From the NCBI RefSeq assembly GCF_002150035.1, contig NZ_NETS01000008.1, forward strand, positions 596,272 through 660,271: a stretch of DNA of 64,000 bases. The letters are read 5' to 3'. Position numbers and translations under genes: made by a program. The notes below the pieces were generated by a model. That model searched no databases. It was not told the DNA's origin and saw only the letters and a list, made by a program, of their open reading frames with translations. Below, one piece after another: positions 34,110-43,063 of the stretch. The number at the start of each line of letters is the position of its first letter. Position 1 is the first letter of the stretch. Source of the DNA: Leptospira venezuelensis. Its GTDB lineage: Bacteria > Spirochaetota > Leptospiria > Leptospirales > Leptospiraceae.

Positions 34110-35459
34110 TTAGATCCTTATAGAATATCCGAAGGACCAGATAATACTATGAAGAGGGATCTTTTGCTCCAAGTGTTTATTCACGAGCGCTTGTTTTACA
34201 TTAGGGTCCAATCCTGAATTTTGGATGGAACTTAAGATAAAATCATTCACCAGTCCATAACCTTTGGATGGATCAATAGTCAATCCATCATTAGAATTTC
34301 CTGTCAAAGGGCCTACCCAGTTCATCCCTGGAACAGTTCCGACCGTTTGACCTCCTACATTGTTTGCATAATAATAATTATTATCGATCATATAAGTATT
34401 CGGTCTATAAACATCAGTGAGCGAAAAGGAGAATCCCAAATACTTTACTGTTAGCTTATAATCAATATTCTTAAATCCGGACCTTCTATCTATATTATCA
34501 TTATAGTATTGGTATCCGAAATCGATTCCGGGCTGGATCTTAAAATTTTCAGTGATCTCATATTCATGAAATACTGAAAATCTATGAAAAGTTGTACCAT
34601 TAAATGCGTTGGTAGGATATCCAGATTCCAGGTCTTTCTCCCCCGCGATACTGGAACCACCAATTCTTTCGGAAGTCACTCTCACATTATAAGTATAAGT
34701 AGGATGGATATAGTTTAGCACAGGCAATGCCCAGCCGAAAGTAAAAAGCCCTAGAGCAAAACTCGGTTGATTGTTTGCATAATAGATCCAACCTGCATTC
34801 CAGTCTCCTAAACGATTGGTGGACCATTTATAATTGAGAAGAGTAGCAAGACCTTCTCTCAACCCGTTAGGCTCCTTTCTCAATCTGTTTGTATTCGGAT
34901 CTTCTGCAACTTTGTCCATCTCAACACCTGATCCGTACGGATGTGATTGAAAAACTCCGTCCACATCTCTGTTTGTTCTCCCAGTTAAAGGGGAATAGTC
35001 TCTAATGATCAGTTGTAAACCTTCCACAGGAGTCGGAATGTTTACCATTGTATCCAGGATCAAAGACTTAGGCACTTCTGAATAATGAAGACCTCCTCTT
35101 CTATCAAAAGCGTTTCCAAATAAACTGTTACCATTGATGAACACGTCATTGGTTAAGGCTTGTGTCCAAATCAGATCATAATTTCTTTTTGGAGGGATCT
35201 GTTTTTGTTCCTTCAATTCTTGGAGAATGTTTTCAGCTTGGATACTTGCGACTTCGGACTTAGAAATCCTCACCGGGATAGAATCTTCCAAACTAAAAAT
35301 ATAATATTCTTCCGCTTCCTTCTCCAATTTCAGATTTTTAAGGACTTTTCCGGATTTCAGCCTCACCTCATCTCCCCAAATAGGAGTGATCAAAAAGAAG
35401 GAAAACAGCAAAATTGGCAAACTTTGGTAGGTTTTCTGAATCGACCTAAGTATTTTCAT
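34110..35459 (-). CDS. predicted outer-membrane beta-barrel protein under ArsR-type control
   Basis: 449 residues from ATG 35459; the frame can be extended to 35516, but AAGGAG lies seven bases upstream of 35459, and the signal peptide (about 12-29, S-F-F-L-I-T-P-I-W-G-D) fits this start. A short Sm-like beta domain follows (R-L-K-S-G-K-V-L-K-N-L-K, about 33-75), then a large domain with alternating aromatic strands and a final strand S-F-G-Y-S-I-R-I, as expected for a barrel. The N-terminal motif is common in Leptospira outer-membrane proteins. Divergent from the ArsR-type gene across the 18-bp inverted operator. The substrate is unknown; control by a small repressor suggests an inducible porin. 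Confidence 0.75.
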   Translation of the reverse strand: MKILRSIQKTYQSLPILLFSFFLITPIWGDEVRLKSGKVLKNLKLEKEAEEYYIFSLEDSIPVRISKSEVASIQAENILQELKEQKQIPPKRNYDLIWTQALTNDVFINGNSLFGNAFDRRGGLHYSEVPKSLILDTMVNIPTPVEGLQLIIRDYSPLTGRTNRDVDGVFQSHPYGSGVEMDKVAEDPNTNRLRKEPNGLREGLATLLNYKWSTNRLGDWNAGWIYYANNQPSFALGLFTFGWALPVLNYIHPTYTYNVRVTSERIGGSSIAGEKDLESGYPTNAFNGTTFHRFSVFHEYEITENFKIQPGIDFGYQYYNDNIDRRSGFKNIDYKLTVKYLGFSFSLTDVYRPNTYMIDNNYYYANNVGGQTVGTVPGMNWVGPLTGNSNDGLTIDPSKGYGLVNDFILSSIQNSGLDPNVKQALVNKHLEQKIPLHSIIWSFGYSIRI

Positions 35460-35525
35460 AGGAGTCTCCTTAGTCCCGTTTGCGCAATCTTTAGGTTTTA
35501 AGGCAAAACGGGGCATTTCCCATTA

Positions 35526-35593
35526 GTTCAATAATATTTGAACTTTAAAACTTAGAAAGTGCTTGTCAATCTTTTGTTCAAATATTATTGAAC
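35526..35593. promoter_or_regulatory. paired operator in the divergent promoter region
   Basis: GTTCAATAATATTTGAAC (35526-35543) and its exact reverse complement GTTCAAATATTATTGAAC (35576-35593) stand 50 bp apart. Each is also nearly palindromic by itself (GTTCAA/TTGAAC ends). One copy faces each divergent gene, so a dimeric ArsR-type repressor could silence both. The AT-rich core resembles known ArsR-family operators. Confidence 0.7.
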
Positions 35594-35623
35594 TTAATAA
35601 GGAGTATTGGAAAAAAAGTTCCG

Positions 35624-35968
35624 ATGTCTAAACAGCCAACTCATCCCAATTTAGATCAGATAGAATTGAACTCTATATTCGAGGCGGTAAGTGATCCAAT
35701 CCGCAGGAAGATATTATTGGATCTTTCAGAAAAGGGCGAATCGAATTGTTCTACCTTTCTAGTCTATGCCCCGAAAACAAATCTTTCATACCATATGGGG
35801 AAATTAAGGGACGCAGGGATGATCTTCACTCGATATGAAGGAACTCAGAGATTTTCTATCATCCGTAAGGACGATCTGGAAAAAAAATTCCCAGGTCTAC
35901 TCGACACAATTCTAAAAAGTGCAAAGATAGAAAGTGATAAAGAAGAAGTCTCCGAGATCAAAGTCTAA
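35624..35968 (+). CDS. ArsR-family winged-helix repressor
   Basis: 114 residues from ATG 35624. The winged helix-turn-helix is clear: A-V-S-D-P-I-R-R-K-I-L-L-D-L, then T-N-L-S-Y-H-M-G-K-L-R-D-A-G-M-I as recognition helix, then the wing. The metal-binding E-L-C-V-C-D-L motif of ArsR/SmtB is absent; only one cysteine (N-C-S-T-F) is nearby, so it may sense another ligand or respond to no metal. Its frame can begin at TTG 35588, inside the operator, but the homologous region and the ATG favour 35624; AAGGAG at 35599 is rather far for it. Divergent from the outer-membrane protein; very likely its repressor and its own. Confidence 0.82.
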   Translation: MSKQPTHPNLDQIELNSIFEAVSDPIRRKILLDLSEKGESNCSTFLVYAPKTNLSYHMGKLRDAGMIFTRYEGTQRFSIIRKDDLEKKFPGLLDTILKSAKIESDKEEVSEIKV

Positions 35969-35976
35969 CACCAGAC

Positions 35977-36933
35977 TTAACCTTTCATTAATTGTAAACC
36001 TTGCGCTACGTTAACCACAGGTTTATATCCTAATTCTTTTTTAGCCTTATCGATACGGATCGTACATTCTTTTCCCATAATATCCACCGGGAATCTCATC
36101 ATTGGAGGTTCTTTACGAATTCCGAATATTCTCCAGATGCCTTCCACAATCATTGCTAAAAATCCAGCAAGTGCAGAAGGAATTGATGCTTGGGGAAGTT
36201 CAATCCCTTGAGTTTGCATCATCTCCGTTAGAAATGTTTTAACCGTTTTATCTTCATCATCGGTGATGAAGTATATTTGACCTGGTACACCCTTGGTTAA
36301 AGCGAGTTCGGTTGCATGAACTAAATTTGGAATGCAGGTCACCGAAGTTTTTGCTCTTCCTCCATCTAACCACATAAATTTTCCTTCTGACACCATCTTT
36401 TTGAGTACAGGAAGAACGGAAGTATCTCCCGGGCCCCAAACTAGTCTTGGTCTCAATGCAATTGTTTCAAAACCAGGACGATTAGCGGAAACCACCCTTC
36501 TCTCTGCTTCTCCTTTGCTGCGGCTATAATAGTAAGGAGTTTGTTTAGGATAAGGATAAGTCTCATCTATTTGGACCATATCCTGTCCGTGAAATAGAGC
36601 TGCCTCTGTTCCCATATGTATAAATCGTTTAACTCCAGCTTTTTGAGAAGCTTCCAATAGCCGAGTTGTTCCTTCTACGTTTCCTTTCCAAAAATCTTGG
36701 TAACTGCCCCATGGACCAACAAACGCAGCACAATGTATTACGATATCTATTCCGGCTAAGTCTTGTGCGTTAATGGACTCTAAACTTCCACTCACTATTT
36801 CAAAACCTTGCTTCGCTAAGGCAGAGTCCGTCTTAGCAGATCTGGACAATACTTTTACCTTATGTTTCTCTTTTAGATGACGAGCGATCGCTCCGCCTAC
36901 AAATCCGGAAGCCCCAGTGATGAATAAATTCAT
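35977..36933 (-). CDS. NAD-dependent epimerase/3-beta-hydroxysteroid dehydrogenase-like protein
   Basis: 318 residues of the extended short-chain dehydrogenase type. The Rossmann start G-A-S-G-F-V-G (residues 7-13) binds NAD(P), and the catalytic Y-Y-Y-S-R-S-K-G-E-A supplies the Y-x-x-x-K pair at about 134-138. The substrate-binding half (about 170-318) resembles sterol or dihydroflavonol reductase-like members. Substrate unknown. A GGAGA site six to eight bases before the start is good. It is convergent with the ArsR-type gene, the stop codons being 8 bases apart. Confidence 0.85.
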   Translation of the reverse strand: MNLFITGASGFVGGAIARHLKEKHKVKVLSRSAKTDSALAKQGFEIVSGSLESINAQDLAGIDIVIHCAAFVGPWGSYQDFWKGNVEGTTRLLEASQKAGVKRFIHMGTEAALFHGQDMVQIDETYPYPKQTPYYYSRSKGEAERRVVSANRPGFETIALRPRLVWGPGDTSVLPVLKKMVSEGKFMWLDGGRAKTSVTCIPNLVHATELALTKGVPGQIYFITDDEDKTVKTFLTEMMQTQGIELPQASIPSALAGFLAMIVEGIWRIFGIRKEPPMMRFPVDIMGKECTIRIDKAKKELGYKPVVNVAQGLQLMKG

Positions 36934-37057
36934 ATATTCTCCAGGAACCTATTCTTAAATGGAAAGTTTTGGAAGTATACTAGAAAAACTGAAAGTCGTT
37001 GACCTTTTATAGTTTTAAAAAGAGAATTCTACTTATTCTTTTTAGGTGCAGAAGAAT

Positions 37058-37999
37058 ATGGATCTTTTTCAAAAATATAATATTTTTATTCTATTAAATC
37101 TATTCTTAATTTCGAATTTGCAGGCTTCAGAAGAAATTCAAAAAAACGGAACTTCTGAAAAGAAAAAACAAAAATTCGAATTATTATTAAAAAGACAAAC
37201 TTATAGTTTTGTTCCCTATAATTTTACTTCTTACTCCGAAAAAACGACTCCTAATGAATCCATAGAAACAAGCCATCTGCAACAAAACCAAAAAGTATTA
37301 GTCCCTGCAGTATTCAGTTATGAAAATTACGAAAAAAATTATAGAGCTGAGATCTCTTATTATGAGGTGGAATTGGTAAATCCGAATTCAAACGTGATCC
37401 GGTCCAACCCAAGCGGCATATCAGCGGAAAGATTTTATTATTCCCCTTTGGCAAGATCAGAGTTTGAAGCAAATTTTTATAAGATCATTTCCCCGACACA
37501 AAACTGGAATTTATATTTAGGTGGAGGACTTCGTAATATCAATAAGTACACCTACGGCAAATACATGTTAGACGGTGCTTTCCAGGAATATTTTTATACC
37601 TATGGACCTCAGGTTTCTATCCAATCTTCCTACCAATTTATGGAGAATTTTTCCGCCAATCTAAGTCTGGATGTTTTTTATACAGAAGGAACCAGATTTT
37701 TTAAGACCCCAATTCTTTCTCCGGATACTCTGGTTTTTACAAATGGAAGCGCTGGAACCAAAGGGATTTTTAGAGGTTACGAGTCCGAAATTTCTCTCCA
37801 ATATAAATTTCATGAGAACATGAAATTTCATTTGGGGTACAACCAAATATATTCTTACTTTAGTTATCTACACTTTGATCAATTGAACCTGAGCTATAAT
37901 ATATCTTCGCCTTCTTCGATCTCGATCAGCAACGGATCAAAATCAGGAAACTATGAGATTTTAAGAGGATTCTTCTTAGGGTTTTCAGTCTTTTTTTAA
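37058..37999 (+). CDS. predicted outer-membrane beta-barrel protein
   Basis: 313 residues from ATG 37058 (GTG 37046 is possible). The signal peptide is about 6-23 (ending L-Q-A-S). The mature part shows alternating aromatic strands throughout, including L-Y-L-G-G-G-L-R-N-I-N-K-Y-T-Y-G-K-Y and F-Y-T-Y-G-P-Q-V-S-I-Q, and ends in an aromatic strand (L-G-F-S-V-F-F) suited to barrel insertion by BAM. It resembles a family of about 300-residue Leptospira outer-membrane proteins of unknown function. Single gene, 66 bases before the histidine kinase, on the same strand. Confidence 0.68.
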   Translation: MDLFQKYNIFILLNLFLISNLQASEEIQKNGTSEKKKQKFELLLKRQTYSFVPYNFTSYSEKTTPNESIETSHLQQNQKVLVPAVFSYENYEKNYRAEISYYEVELVNPNSNVIRSNPSGISAERFYYSPLARSEFEANFYKIISPTQNWNLYLGGGLRNINKYTYGKYMLDGAFQEYFYTYGPQVSIQSSYQFMENFSANLSLDVFYTEGTRFFKTPILSPDTLVFTNGSAGTKGIFRGYESEISLQYKFHENMKFHLGYNQIYSYFSYLHFDQLNLSYNISSPSSISISNGSKSGNYEILRGFFLGFSVFF

Positions 38000-38065
38000 A
38001 ATCATCATTCTGCAAATTTCTATACAGGTTTTTGGCGAGGAATAAACTGGAGACCAGATATTAGA

Positions 38066-40042
38066 ATGAGGCCATTTGTCTTTCATTTACTAGTTCTCTT
38101 GGTTTTTATGGGATGTTCTCAGAAAACCGAGGTTTATTCTCCACAAGCAAAAGACGGAATTTTAGATCTTAGAAATTGGGATAGAGATCGGTTCTCTACA
38201 GTTTCTTTAGACGGAGATTGGGAATTTGCAGATGGAGTTATAGCTCCTGAATCCTTTGCAAAAGATGGATTCATCCCTGTTCCTGGTTCCTGGAACTCAT
38301 TTACAAAAAACGGCAAAATACATGAGGGAGAAGGTGTAGGCACTTACAAACTCAAAGTTTTACTGGATAAGCCAGTAAAAGATCTATCTTTCCAAATTGG
38401 AGATATATCAACAGCATTCAAACTTTTCCTAAATGGAAAGCTGCTCATCGAAAATGGAAAAGTTGGAAATTCGAGATCAGAAATGATCCCCTCTTATAAA
38501 CATCCAATAGTTCTAATAAATGAAGAAACAAAAGAGTTAGAACTCACGTTACAAATATCAAATTTTTATCATATAACCGGCGGGCTTCGCAAATCCATTA
38601 AACTTGGAAATACATTAGCAGTATTCGAAGAGAAGAAGAGACAGATCGCGCTTGGATGGGTAGTCTTTGGCGCAACATTTTTCATGGGCCTTTATCATTT
38701 AATCTTATTTTTAATGAGAAGAGTGGATAAATCTGCACTTTGGTTCGGATTGTTCTGTATTGATCTAAGTGTCAGAGGATTTTTCACTGGATCAGTTTTT
38801 ATATACGAAGTTACACCAGATTCTTTCTGGGTCTTTATCCACAAACTGGATATTTTGACTTTCGTTTTAGCTCTCCCCCTATTTTCCGTTTTTCTAAAAG
38901 CAGTATTTCCTGATGAAAAGTTCCACTATTATTTTAATAATATATTCATAATTGTTAGCCTGGCATTTTTTATCTTAGTTCTTGCACTTCCTTCCACGGA
39001 ATACATGAACTATATTAGGATATTCCAAGGTTTCGTAGGAGTAAGCATAATTTATTTTTTTATAATGATTGCACTCTGTATTTTTAGAAGGAGAGAAGGT
39101 GCCATTTTATTCGCAGTTGGTTCCTTGATCTTGTTCCTAACCACATTAAACGATATTTTAAACCAAAGTTTGATCATAAAGGCTGAATATTTAGCAAGCT
39201 GGGGGCTTCTCGCATTCTTATTTTCTCAAACAGTAATGTTATCCATCAGATTTTCAAATGCATTCGTAAGATTAGAAGAACTACAAAAATCTCTGGAACA
39301 AAAAGTAACAGAAAGAACTAAACAATTAGCTGAAGCAAAACATCTCGCAGAAGAAGCAAACTCACTTAAGGACACATTCTTATCCTTAGTGACACACGAT
39401 CTAAGATCACCTATCACAACAGTGATAGGTATCCTGCATTTGATTCGAAACGACTACAAACAATTGGATGATGAATCCCTATTAGAATGGATCGATAGAG
39501 CAGAATATACTTCTTCTCAGTCTTTAGAAATGATCGCGACACTTTTAGATCTTAACAGACTTAAATCCGGTTCTTTTCCCTTAGATAATAGTTTGATTTA
39601 TGTATATCCAGAAGTAGAAGGAGTATTAGCAAAACTTCTTCCTCAAGCAGAAGCAAAAAAGATCCAGATCATAAATCAGATCCCAGACGATGTAAAATTA
39701 AACGTAGATCGAACCCTATTTTCCGAAATCTTTATAAACTTAATTTCGAATTCCATAAAGTTCTGCAAAGAGAATGATAAGATTAGTATAGGATTTTCTA
39801 ATGAGAAGAATGATCCGGAATTTTTCGTTGAAGACACTGGGGTCGGTATGCCAAAAGATATGATCCCAAATCTATTCTTAACAGAAATCAAATCCACTCG
39901 ATTAGGAACTAAAAACGAATCGGGAACAGGTTTAGGCCTGCCTTTAGTTTATAGCATCATAAAAGCATATAATGGAAAAATTTCGGTCGAATCTGAAGAG
40001 AAAAAAGGAAGCAAATTTACTTTTAGCATTCCTAGAGTTTAG
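38066..40042 (+). CDS. 7TMR-DISM sensor histidine kinase
   Basis: 658 residues. An N-terminal signal with a possible lipobox (L-V-F-M-G-C-S) precedes a jelly-roll, carbohydrate-binding-like extracellular domain (about 25-185; S-L-D-G-D-W-E-F). Seven membrane helices follow (about 195-410; 7TMR-DISM type), then a coiled coil (about 412-435) and a kinase core. H444 in T-H-D-L-R-S-P is the phosphorylation site. The ATPase domain has the N-box N-L-I-S-N-S-I-K-F, G1 D-T-G-V-G-M and G2 G-T-G-L-G-L. No receiver domain is attached and no response regulator is adjacent, so it is an orphan kinase. The 3' end overlaps recQ by four bases. Confidence 0.92.
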   Translation: MRPFVFHLLVLLVFMGCSQKTEVYSPQAKDGILDLRNWDRDRFSTVSLDGDWEFADGVIAPESFAKDGFIPVPGSWNSFTKNGKIHEGEGVGTYKLKVLLDKPVKDLSFQIGDISTAFKLFLNGKLLIENGKVGNSRSEMIPSYKHPIVLINEETKELELTLQISNFYHITGGLRKSIKLGNTLAVFEEKKRQIALGWVVFGATFFMGLYHLILFLMRRVDKSALWFGLFCIDLSVRGFFTGSVFIYEVTPDSFWVFIHKLDILTFVLALPLFSVFLKAVFPDEKFHYYFNNIFIIVSLAFFILVLALPSTEYMNYIRIFQGFVGVSIIYFFIMIALCIFRRREGAILFAVGSLILFLTTLNDILNQSLIIKAEYLASWGLLAFLFSQTVMLSIRFSNAFVRLEELQKSLEQKVTERTKQLAEAKHLAEEANSLKDTFLSLVTHDLRSPITTVIGILHLIRNDYKQLDDESLLEWIDRAEYTSSQSLEMIATLLDLNRLKSGSFPLDNSLIYVYPEVEGVLAKLLPQAEAKKIQIINQIPDDVKLNVDRTLFSEIFINLISNSIKFCKENDKISIGFSNEKNDPEFFVEDTGVGMPKDMIPNLFLTEIKSTRLGTKNESGTGLGLPLVYSIIKAYNGKISVESEEKKGSKFTFSIPRV

Positions 40043-41478
40043 GAATTTCTGGAACAAATATCACAATTTTCGCAAGTATGGAATGTGGCACCAAAATATT
40101 CGTATAAGAACTCTCTTCTGCATTTTTCTGACTTTAAATACATCAGCATCTGATATAACCGATTCAAACTCGCCTTTTTTCGTTCTTCCAAAACTTTAGG
40201 ATCTGTTAAAATTTGCGGTAACTCCCCGCGCAAAACAAGAGACTTTCTCTCCAAATCTCCGGAAGTCACTCCATGTCTTTCAAAAAGATTGAGAACTGTT
40301 TGTAAACGGTGGTCTCCGCGATTTTTATGCACCACCATCGCCTGCAATTCTTCATGCTCAAGAGAGGACAATTTTTCGCCTACAGACTTAAAGACACGAT
40401 GAACTCGGATCATAAAATTCTCATCCGGATTCTGCCATTCAATAAAATCCATAAGAACAGATAAGTCGTCTTGGTTATAAAATAGAAGACAATCAGAAGG
40501 ATTGCCATCTCGTCCTGCTCTTCCTATCTCCTGGTAATAAGATTCCAAAGAAGAAGGTAGTTCTGCATGAATGATGGTACGAATATTCGCCTTATCAACG
40601 CCCATCCCGAATGCATTCGTTGCTAAAAGCAAAGTATCTTTAGAATTTAGAAAATCATTTTGTATTTTTCTTCTCTTATCTGAGGGCAATAATCCATGAT
40701 ACACTCGATACCGGATCTTCTCTATATCCAAAAGTTCTGAAAAAGTTTCTATATTTTTGATTAGGTTAAAATATACGATAGTATTCCCTTTCAGATTTTT
40801 CAGATAAGAGATCAATTCTTTAGTTTTAGAGGAAGAATCTACAAAAGTCCTAACTTCCAAATAAAGATTTGGTCTCGAAATACCTTCATTATAAACCTCG
40901 ACTTGCGACTCGGATAAACCGATCTGCTTTATTATATCTTTTTGGATCTCTTTCGTTGCCGTAGCTGTTAAAGCAATGACCCTGGGATATTTTAAGATCT
41001 TTCTAAATTCTGAAATTTTAGTATAGTCGGGTCTAAAATCATGCCCCCATTGACTGATACAATGTGCCTCATCTACGACTAATAAAGAAACTTTTCGAGT
41101 TTTGAATATTTCCAAAAAATGAAATTTACGGAATCTTTCCGGAGAAACATAAAGAATTTTGTATTTTCCATTCTTTAAGTTTTCATAACGAAGATTACGC
41201 TCCTTTTTAGATATAGAAGAATTTACGAATTCTGCATCTATTCCTAAAGATTTTAGTTTATCCACTTGATCCTGCATAAGTGCAATCAATGGAGAAATTA
41301 CAACAGTCAATTCTTCCAAGGCTAATGCGGGTAATTGGTAACATAAAGATTTACCCATCCCAGTGGGCATGATCACTAGGCAATTCTTGCCTTTTAAAAC
41401 ATCTCTGATAATTTTTTCTTGAGAGGATCTGAATTCAGAGACTCCGAACTTTTCTTTTAATTCATTTAGATCGAACAT
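40039..41478 (-). CDS. recQ: RecQ-type ATP-dependent DNA helicase
   Basis: 479 residues. Helicase motif I is M-P-T-G-M-G-K-S (about 37-44), motif II D-E-A-H (about 135-138), motif III T-A-T-A-T, and motif VI Q-E-I-G-R-A-G-R-D-G. The RecQ zinc-binding segment with four cysteines closes the protein (C-R-R-E-F-L ... C-E-N-C-D-I-C). The winged helix and HRDC domains of long RecQ proteins are absent, giving a minimal enzyme like B. subtilis RecS/short RecQ forms. It unwinds forked and recombination DNA 3' to 5'. Convergent with the kinase gene. Confidence 0.9.
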   Translation of the reverse strand: MFDLNELKEKFGVSEFRSSQEKIIRDVLKGKNCLVIMPTGMGKSLCYQLPALALEELTVVISPLIALMQDQVDKLKSLGIDAEFVNSSISKKERNLRYENLKNGKYKILYVSPERFRKFHFLEIFKTRKVSLLVVDEAHCISQWGHDFRPDYTKISEFRKILKYPRVIALTATATKEIQKDIIKQIGLSESQVEVYNEGISRPNLYLEVRTFVDSSSKTKELISYLKNLKGNTIVYFNLIKNIETFSELLDIEKIRYRVYHGLLPSDKRRKIQNDFLNSKDTLLLATNAFGMGVDKANIRTIIHAELPSSLESYYQEIGRAGRDGNPSDCLLFYNQDDLSVLMDFIEWQNPDENFMIRVHRVFKSVGEKLSSLEHEELQAMVVHKNRGDHRLQTVLNLFERHGVTSGDLERKSLVLRGELPQILTDPKVLEERKKASLNRLYQMLMYLKSEKCRREFLYEYFGATFHTCENCDICSRNS

Positions 41479-41630
41479 TCGGACAGTTCCTTTTTGGATC
41501 TGATCCAGTTTTTGCCAATCCGGTTTTTAATTTTCTTTTGGAGACTTTTTCGTCCCACAGCTAAATTTCACTGGCCTTCTTTATAAAAATCCTTACTCTT
41601 TGCCATTAAACTTTTAACTAAGAGAACAAA

Positions 41631-41954
41631 ATGAATCTTTTAACATTTCGAAATCTTCTGATTTTCCTAGGATCTGTGTTTACCGCAGGCTTTCTTTATT
41701 TAGTGCTACCTCCTTTATCACAAAACTTTGATGTGATCGGCGCGTTTTTAGGAGGATTCGTTAATCCATTTTCAAGTGCGTATGCATTAGATATTATTTT
41801 TACTTGGCTTGTTCTAGCCGCTTGGATCATATACGATGCAAAAACAAAAGGAATCAAAAATGGATGGATTGCACTTTTACTTGGAGTGGTTCCCGGTGTA
41901 GCCGTAGGAGCAGCCTATTATATTTATCTTAGAGAGAAACAGGGCCGTAATTGA
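41631..41954 (+). CDS. small membrane protein, DUF2834-like
   Basis: 107 residues with three hydrophobic helices (about 8-28, 52-69, 78-99). The order and the motif W-I-I-Y-D-A-K-T-K-G-I-K-N-G-W, then L-L-L-G-V-V-P-G-V-A-V-G and Y-L-R-E at the end, fit the DUF2834 family of unknown function found in many bacteria. Single gene, divergent from recQ. A hairpin with a palindromic GTAGGAGTTCC element follows its stop codon. Confidence 0.72.
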   Translation: MNLLTFRNLLIFLGSVFTAGFLYLVLPPLSQNFDVIGAFLGGFVNPFSSAYALDIIFTWLVLAAWIIYDAKTKGIKNGWIALLLGVVPGVAVGAAYYIYLREKQGRN

Positions 41955-41969
41955 TTTTTTCTCAGCATT

Positions 41970-42016
41970 TGTAGGAGTTCCAACATTCGGTTTCCTTTTG
42001 CTGGAAACCGACCTAC
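41970..42016. repeat. hairpin with GTAGGAGTTCCAACA element
   Basis: An inner stem CGGTTTCC (41988-41995) with GGAAACCG (42003-42010), flanked by GTAGG (41971) and CCTAC (42012). The left half carries TGTAGGAGTTCCAACA, the third copy of the GGAGTTCC/GGAACTCC core in the window. There is no T run, so a terminator role is doubtful. Confidence 0.45.
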
Positions 42017-42127
42017 TTCCATCGGTCTAGAAAACAATTCTATCTTCTAAAATTGGTGTGGGCCAATCCAATCTTGTTTTGTATTTTGGATAATCTCACA
42101 ATTTATTGAACGGTTTGAAGGAATCGT

Positions 42128-43063
42128 ATGAACTCCAACTCTCCCATTGTTTCCATCCAAAACCTCTCCAAATCCTATTCAAATGGATTCCAGGCTTTAA
42201 AAAATATAAACTTGGATATTGAAAAAGGAGAGATCATTGCTCTTTTAGGTCCGAATGGCGCCGGAAAAACTACTTTGATTTCCATTATCTGCGGGATAGT
42301 AAATCCAAGTTCTGGTTCCGTTTCCGTAGGTGGTTATGATATTATCAAGGATTATAGAAAGACCAGATCTATGATCGGTCTTGTTCCGCAAGAGCTTACT
42401 GTTCATGCATTTGAATCCGTTTTGACAACTACGAATTTTAGTAGAGGTTTATTCGGAAAATCACCTAACAAAGAATATATCGAAGAACTTTTAAAGTCCC
42501 TTTCTCTTATAGAGAAAAAGGACCAGATGATCATGACCTTATCTGGCGGAATGAAAAGAAGGGTCTTAATCGCAAAAGCATTATCTCATGAACCCTTGGT
42601 TCTATTTTTAGATGAGCCTACCGCTGGTGTCGATGTAGAACTTAGAAAAGATATGTGGAATGTAGTGAGAGCACTTAGAGACAAAGGAGTGACAATTATT
42701 CTCACAACACATTATATAGAAGAAGCAGAAGAGATCGCTGACAGAGTCGGCATCATGAACAAGGGAGAATTGGTCCTAGTAGAAAAGAAAACCGAGCTAA
42801 TGCATAAGCTCGGGAAAAAACAGATCTTGTTAGATCTAGTTTCGCCCATCCAAAGTTTGCCTAATAATTTTAACGGCTATGAACTTGAATTAAAGAACGA
42901 AGGGAGACAATTATTGTATACCTACGATGGTCAGGAAAAACAAACCGGGATAGCAAGCTTTTTGGAACAATTGAAAAAATCCGGAATAGAATTCAGAGAC
43001 CTGAATACGACCCAAAGCAGTTTGGAAGAAATTTTCGTACAATTAGTGAAGGAATCCAAATGA
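42128..43063 (+). CDS. ABC-2 exporter ATPase
   Basis: 311 residues, an ABC ATPase of the drug/polysaccharide exporter (DrrA/CcmA) group. Walker A G-P-N-G-A-G-K-T-T is at about 38-46, the signature is L-S-G-G-M-K-R-R-V, Walker B ends in L-F-L-D-E-P-T-A-G-V-D, and the switch histidine is in T-T-H-Y-I-E-E-A. The C-terminal 75 residues form the extension of this group. It probably drives export by the permease encoded in the next gene, with a 4-base ATGA overlap. AAGGA lies five to ten bases upstream of the ATG. Substrate unknown. Confidence 0.92.
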   Translation: MNSNSPIVSIQNLSKSYSNGFQALKNINLDIEKGEIIALLGPNGAGKTTLISIICGIVNPSSGSVSVGGYDIIKDYRKTRSMIGLVPQELTVHAFESVLTTTNFSRGLFGKSPNKEYIEELLKSLSLIEKKDQMIMTLSGGMKRRVLIAKALSHEPLVLFLDEPTAGVDVELRKDMWNVVRALRDKGVTIILTTHYIEEAEEIADRVGIMNKGELVLVEKKTELMHKLGKKQILLDLVSPIQSLPNNFNGYELELKNEGRQLLYTYDGQEKQTGIASFLEQLKKSGIEFRDLNTTQSSLEEIFVQLVKESK

